A stretch of 64,000 bases of DNA from [Phialemoniopsis] sp. UDSM-2020. Lineage: Eukaryota > Ascomycota > Sordariomycetes > Thyridiales > Thyridiaceae. A model generated the notes under the pieces. It was given only the letters and a program-made list of their open reading frames with translations, ran no database searches and was not told the origin of the DNA. Below, one piece after another: positions 57,801-64,000 of this stretch. Each line of letters begins with the position of its first letter. Positions within the stretch are counted from its first letter, which is position 1. The stretch lies in contig JAEILZ010000001.1 of assembly GCA_018873225.1 (NCBI GenBank), positions 1,612,001 to 1,676,000 on the forward strand, read 5' to 3'. The position numbers and the translations under genes are program-made.

Positions 57801-60800
57801 CGAGCATCCTGATCTGAAGCCGAATGGCGTTGTCGAAGATGGCTGTCATACTGAGCACCACGGAATGCAAGGCTTTTACTACCGTCCTTCTCGTACTCAA
57901 GTCGGGCGAGGATATTGGAAAGATCAGCCGCTTGGGGCAGACCGTAATAGGCGTCCGGATCATCGATGTTCTCGAATATGTTGAGAAGTACCTCTGTTGC
58001 ATCTGTACTGTCAAGGTCTCGCGCTGCCGAAGATCTACGAGAAGTCCGGGTTGTATCTGACATAGCTATCTCCGCAAACATAAGACCGGTTTTGAACATG
58101 CCGCATCGTGTTGCGGCTGCCGCTGCGAGGGAGAGATCGACATCAAGCCACTGTGATCGGTCCGCGATAGACGATTCGTTTGACAGCGCCTGTGTCCTGA
58201 GATACACCACGACATTGATCAGTAACTTGATGTTATCCCTGGCTCCTGCTCCATCCGACTGAAGCCAACTCTTGATAGCTTCTGACAGCGTTCTCTTGAC
58301 GGTCTGCTGCTTATCGAGCTGGAAGAATAAGACAAGGTGAATGACGAAAGGAAGGGCCTGTTCCGCAAAGCCCTTGACATTCTGAAGGATCGGTGGCAGC
58401 ACAGCGAGTACCACATCTCCCGGAACGCATCGAGCAAGATATACCGCAAGGTTTTGCGACCATGACGATGCCTCAATTTGGGAAGCCTCGAACACGTTGG
58501 TCTTGAGGCTTTCGGTGTTATCCGCGCAGTCAGAGGGCGGTGTTTGGTAGTTGCTCCAATCTGATGAGGCTAGCAGTGCCTCAGACAGACTATTCTGGCA
58601 TGCGAGGAGTACTTCGCTGACTCTGTTAGCGGCAGCTTCGGTCACGATAGTCCTTAAGGCAGACTCGGCCAGCCCAGCGGTGACCCCGTCTTTGTTGGTG
58701 GTCAGATCGCCGATAATGTCTAAAAGGCCTTGCTCCGACCCGTTGTCTTTTTGAGCGGCTTCCCTGTATCCAGAAATGCGAGACTCTACAAGGAGCGCCT
58801 CGTCAACTCTGCCGGAGGCCGCGAAAGACCTGCCAGCAACACGACCGGCCCAAGTGAGATAATCCTTTCTGAGCGACTGAGACCCGCAGCTCTTCCATAC
58901 GGCTGCACTGTAGGTGACGGCGTCGTCATCCGTCTCTACAATGTCCATCTTACTGGATGCAGGAGTTTTGAAATCCCCACAAAGCATGCTAAGCACGAGA
59001 TCTTTGGCCGAATCGTGGAGGAGTCGCTGGCTATTATCTCCATCCCTGAGTATTTCCAACAAGAGGTTACTCTCGTGAGTGCCTTTCTCTGCGTTTCCAG
59101 AGGCTCTTATATTAGATGCAGATCGAACAATTGATCGAAAAGCCTGCCGCTGGCCATTGCTGCTGAACACGGGAGAGTCGTAGCTGCTGAGATGCTTTGT
59201 GAACCACCCATGGAATAGTTGGGCCTTTGTCATAGTTGCCTTGAATTGGCTTTCCTGAGTCGTGCTGGCTTGGCTTGACTCCAGAAACATACGTAGGGAG
59301 GCCAGCGTAGACAACGCGTATCCTGCGAAGAATGACGGACATTGTGTAAGATGACTACTTCCTTTCATGAGGAGATACTGCGAGATACCCAATGCATCGT
59401 CCGCGCATTCGCTGTCTTGAACAAAGGGTCTGATAGAATGAAGCAACATCTCCAATGGGTAAGAGCTTGTCGCCTGAGGACCTGCAAGACAGATCAATAC
59501 CCTCACCTTTCTCAGCACTGAGCACGCATGCAGCGAGCCAAGAGCCGGGTGAATGGTGTTGAAGAGCTTGCGAGCAATCAAAACGACCAAAGCTGGGCTC
59601 CAAAGTGTTGATAGTTCATACTCTGTGCGGCTACAAAGCTGCTGAAGTTCCTTCACCAAGTACTTGGCCTTGAACATCGGCTGCTGATTGGGGGGTAAAG
59701 TCACAGCCGAATGTCCGAAAGATTTGATCTCCGACATGATCTCATTCGCATATTGAAGGCTCGGTTCCTTGGCGAAATACTTTTCGATAGGGTCTTCCTG
59801 GTCAAAAAGATCGAAGAAGAGCGCCACAATGTCCACGAAATTGAGGTAAAGACACTCAAGAAAAGGTTCCTTGCCGACAAGTTTCCTGACCCGGCTCTCA
59901 CCGGTAGGTATATGCTGATCCTTCGGCACAGCGACATCGTGAGCTATGCTGTAAGCCATTATCTTCGTGAAGTTATGCATAACAACTTCAATATTGGTCA
60001 AAGCCAGGCTCTGCGACAAGGACTTGATCTGCTCGTCTTGCCCTCGCATGATCATCAATGCAGAGGCCTCGGATTGGCCGAGTCTGAGCAATGAGTTCAA
60101 GTCTGGAAACCCAAAGATCTCATAAGGGATATCCTCTAGAGAGTCTTCCTCAAGCCAGGTATAAAGGAGCTGCGGAGCAAAGAGTTTGAATAGATCCTGC
60201 GGAGACTCGAGGGATAATGCCTCAGATACGACACTAAGGCATCGAGAAGCGTACTTAGTACAGTTTTCCAAGCGTCCTGGTGTTTCGAAAATGTGGTAAA
60301 TGCAGCGTCGGAGGAGTGTAGGCCACTTGCAGGCCATACCACCCAGGGCCAGCAGACGTAGAGCAATCCCCTCGATCTTCTCGCCATCCGAAGGCAAGCT
60401 GTTGAGAATATCAATAAAGATGTCGTCATGGACCTTTAGTACGAAAAGGGCGAATATCTTGGGTAGATCTATTCCGATGAAATACTTGACCAGCATGTTG
60501 CCGTCCTGGAGAAGTTTCAACAAGGAGGATCGGCATGATGGTAGCCCCAGATCAGTACCGTATGCCGGTTTGACTTCTAAAAGTCGGTATAAAAGTCTCC
60601 CTAATCGAATCTGTGCGACAGGTGACAGACTGTTTTTGGGTAGAGAATGTTTGACCAGATAGGTGTAGAGGTCTCCTACTCTAGAGTAGACCTCGAGTTT
60701 CTCCTCCGTCCATAGGCTGATGAGGCCTTCCATGACATCAAGGCACAGCCCTAATGCCACTTCGCAGCATGAATATTGAGTCTCACTTATGATTCCTCCA

Positions 60801-63800
60801 ACACTTTCAACAAGCTTGAGAGCATCGTCGGGAGTAATCACAAGATCTGACGCCATGATATCCTGAAACAAACCGCGACACAGAATAATGTCTTCCTGAG
60901 AGAGGGACAGCACCTGATCAACGAATGAACTGGAAAGAACGCCTATCTGGTCATCCTTGCTAAGTATCGCGAGTAGGTGCAATTGCTGTTCGGTGATGAG
61001 GTAGAATGCTTCCGGACTGGCGTCTAGCGATAAATCTTGACGTGGGTGAGGGGAACTCTTGCCCGCGGAGCTATTCTGACTCGCTTGTGATTCAAATTCG
61101 TCGTCCAGATCCATTACGTCGTGTTGTTGTGCTGACGATTGCCTTAAGGTTCGCTCTTGTAGAGCAGCAGAGATTTTGTCAAAGAGCTGCTGCAAGGCTG
61201 TATGCCGCTCAAAGAAATCGTCAAGGGAGGCTGTCTGAAACATCGGTACATGTAATGAAAGTACTGCAAGACAAGTCTCAAGAAAGCCTTGGTTCTGCCC
61301 AGCATCCAAGAGAGAACTGGCCATATGGTCGAACAACGAGACTATCGTAGAGTCAAGTTGTCTCGACATGGACGAATTCATGCCCTGCACTTCCGGATTC
61401 AACAAGGCAGCAGTGACACAGAAAGACACAAAAGCTTGCCAGCGATCTGTTGATAACTGGCTTGCTGCCTCTGCGCCCTTTCGTGTCCAGCTTTCTGTCA
61501 AAGAAAGGAATTCTTCAGAGATGGGTGAGAGAAGTTCTAAGATCAACTTCTTCGATGAGTTGGAGTCCGCTGGATCTGTGACCTGCAGCAATCTCTCTGT
61601 ATTGGAAGTTTGGCACAGTGTACCGACTCGTACAACGGACGTCGGAGTTGTATCAAGTAGGAGGAGATACTTCAACGGGGGCTCCAGCTCAGCTTGCTTG
61701 GCCCATGTTTGGCTGATCAAACCTCCGGGAGGCACGTGTTGCTTGCATGCTTGTAAAGACCGATCGCCGATGCATGCCATGAGAAGATTGGCGATGTCCC
61801 TAGGGCTCGCATGAATTGAGTAGAGAGATGCATAACTTGCATCGACTAGATGGGGGTCAGCACCGAATGCATCAGTGAGGATTGAGAACTCATACCTGGC
61901 TTCCAGCGTGAGAATACCCATCGAATGATGTGCCCACTCGTAGCTTGACTTGCGTTTGGTAAGGCGGAGTTTCGCAGATGAAGCAAATGTAGCATGAGGC
62001 CAAGAGACGAATCTACGAGCACCGATGGTCCACTTGTATCGGTCGATGTAACAATACTGTTAACATCGTCCATGATCGAGTGAGGAGCGACCAGTTGAAA
62101 GTCCAGTATCGTATGCAGAACAAGACATGCCGCTCGAGTGCCTCCAGGAAGACCCATACAGCGTAATGATACCTGCCAGATCTGTTTCCAAAGGCTAGAG
62201 TCGCCTTGTCCTGGATGTTTAGATGCTTGTCCATAACTGGACCCGAGTTAGTCAACTTTGTCTTACTCCTTGCTTGCCGAAAGTAATGAAGGAGACTGAC
62301 CAGGCACATGCTATCATAGCCCAGGAGGAAAGATGGGCATGCTTGCCACTGACCATCTCCACGATGTCCGGAAGCAACGTTGCAAATTCTTCGGGCTCTC
62401 TCTGGACGTGAAATGCGATTACCTGAAGTCCAGTCAACTGCAAACCTAAATCCGGTGATCGAAGACTTTCGCAGGTTTTACTGGTAGCTTCATTATAACG
62501 GCGCCGTTTGCGCGGCTGATCCTCGTTCTCTTGCCGCCGCTGCTGGCGCTGCTTGACAACTTGAGATTGGACAGCGTCCAGGATCGCTAAAATCTCGACG
62601 ACTCCCCACCTTCTCTCAGCAGCAAGCGCATGATGTCGGAGAGAGAAAGTCTGGGTCTGAAAGTTGTTGTTCGAGCCGGGAGCAAAGGACAAGTCGCCAA
62701 TCTGCAGACGATTTCGGTCATCTCTTTTCGAGTATTCCGTCCATACGGCGTCCAACAAATCTTCCACATGCCTTTCCAGGCTCTCATTTTCGGCTTGAAG
62801 AATGAGAGACCACAAATTGAGGCGCAGGCTGTACAAAACCCGTATGATCTGGTCTCGCACCGAGTTGATGGACTCACTCTGAGTCGCGGAAGATGACGGG
62901 TACCACCAGTGACAAAGAAGTGGGAGGATGTCTCGAGTTAAGCTGTTTGCCATAGAAGACTCCTCGACTTGTACAAAAGGTATAATTTGGTTCAAGGCCG
63001 TGAACGCGGCCCTATGCAACCAGCTGAGGTTCAGCTGCTTGAGGTGCAGCACTTGGACTAGCGAGTTCATGATATCCGCGCTCCTTCGTGAGAGGGGCGC
63101 ATTGGATGCCGAGACCAGTAGGGAAATACCTTCAACGAGATCCTGCAGGACAAGCTGTTGGCTCTGTGAACTCGATCTTGATGTCGACAGAACGCTAGAC
63201 CTTGCCGTGGATAAGGTGAGTGATGGTGTTAGTCCAAAGCCGGGAGCTGGTGATGCACGAGCGGATAACTCCGTATCTCGACCACCATCCAAGTACTGAG
63301 ATATCGCATCCACAAGAAAGTCAACACATGTAAGCCACCCTTCGCCGTCTAGCGCAGCAAGCTGCTCAACATTAGCCGGCTGCCCAAGCAGCGCCAGTAG
63401 AGCCTTGAGATAGTCCTTCATCAGAGGTGCGATGTAATCTTGATTTGGCCCAGGAAGTGTTTGCGTGATGTGGTCGATGATGGCTCGCGCCATCTTGCGC
63501 TTCATCCTGGGGGCCCCATGTTCCACGGCAAGCCTCAGGGCTTCTCCGCACTTTGTGAGCTTCGTAGTTGCTGTGGACTTGGTGGTCTTCCTGAAATAGC
63601 CTTGCTTTTCAGTCAGGGTGCACTGAAACAAAGCTTCAAGGAGCCCGTGATAGGCATCGCTCGCTAAGCTCGGCCTACCAATTGTCAGTCTCATGCAAGC
63701 AAACGTGTGGTTTTTAAAGACTCACTGATTAGGCGACTGTGCCCTTTTTCTGAAGAACTCGATCAAGTCTGGTCTTGTTAGTGCCCTTGGCTGGCCGAAT

Positions 63801-63973
63801 AGTCTCATAACAACTTACCTTGAAGCGCTCTTGACCGCTCAGTAGAGGTGCCACTGAGTATGGATACTGCGTTGACTGTCAGTCAAAATGACTCAAGATA
63901 CATGAGAGGCACACTGACTGCGAAGAGACTCGGCATTGGCATCCCGGCCGGATTTTGGCTTGATGGGACCCAT
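54807..63973 (-). CDS. TEL1: Serine/threonine kinase Tel1 (ATM homologue)
   Basis: Eight exons on the minus strand: 63919-63973, 63819-63866, 63726-63768, 62301-63674, 61896-62236, 57369-61845, 54897-57316, 54807-54826; 2925 residues if the ATG at 63973 is right. The frame is still open upstream to the window edge, so a further N-terminal part cannot be excluded. The N-terminus (STERSRALQDLIEFF, then LASDAYHGLLEALFQC) matches the TAN motif of Tel1. The FAT region is followed by the PI3K-like kinase: GGNDDLRQDAIMEQVF, catalytic LGLGDRHGHNILLD (about residue 2750) and HIDLGVAFEMG. The last exon gives GWAAYA, the FATC end, missing from the largest open frame alone. Tel1/ATM phosphorylates targets at double-strand breaks and telomeres with the MRX complex. 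Two donors read GTCAGT. Confidence 0.9.
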
Positions 63974-64000
63974 TTCACCGTCCCCAGCTCCTGTTGGATT

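Noticed and set aside
1..64000. tRNA, CRISPR or transposase signals
   Set aside because: I looked for tRNA B-box-like sequences, regularly spaced repeats and transposase motifs on both strands and found none convincing.

Overview
This window is nuclear DNA from a filamentous ascomycete (Pezizomycotina), most likely a Sordariomycete. The evidence is short introns (mostly 43-100 nt) with CTAAC or CTGAC branch points and GTAAGT-type donors, C-ending codon preference, and families typical of such fungi (a Zn2Cys6 regulator, an RTA1-like membrane protein, a b561 membrane protein with a long disordered tail, Tel1 with a fungal C-terminus). I could not fix the genus. Exon junctions were worked out by hand, and each model keeps its reading frame to the stop.

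Layout, left to right. 1-17 kb: VTS1 (SAM-domain RNA binder), an unrecognised 620-aa protein, PHO85-type CDK, SGF73 (SAGA), a peroxisomal-type carrier with an unusual C-terminus, a NOSIP-like RING protein in convergent orientation, and tafazzin TAZ1. 17-27 kb: a Zn2Cys6 transcription factor and an RTA1-family membrane protein, both on the minus strand, then a BRE5/G3BP-like protein. 27-42 kb: gene-poor stretches separate a PH-domain protein, the kinetochore subunit NNF1, the b561 membrane protein and one small secreted protein. 42-64 kb: an unrecognised polyQ protein, triosephosphate isomerase, mitochondrial ribosomal protein mL43, U1-70K, MRT4, CUL4 and nearly all of TEL1/ATM. The TEL1 start lies at or just past the right edge.

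There is no biosynthetic cluster, transposon, CRISPR array or recognisable tRNA/rRNA gene. Most genes are housekeeping functions: RNA regulation (VTS1, BRE5, U1-70K), chromatin and DNA damage (SGF73, CUL4, TEL1), kinetochore (NNF1), ribosome assembly (MRT4, mL43), cardiolipin remodelling (TAZ1) and glycolysis (TPI). They do not form an evident joint pathway.

The most unusual items are: two interlocked perfect 10-bp inverted repeats with pseudoknot geometry in the 3-kb gap after BRE5, flanked by a 12-nt direct repeat; three tandem 31-residue repeats on the end of a mitochondrial-carrier-family protein; three glycine-rich modules in the tail of the b561 protein; and a possible in-frame cassette exon inside the long third intron of U1-70K.
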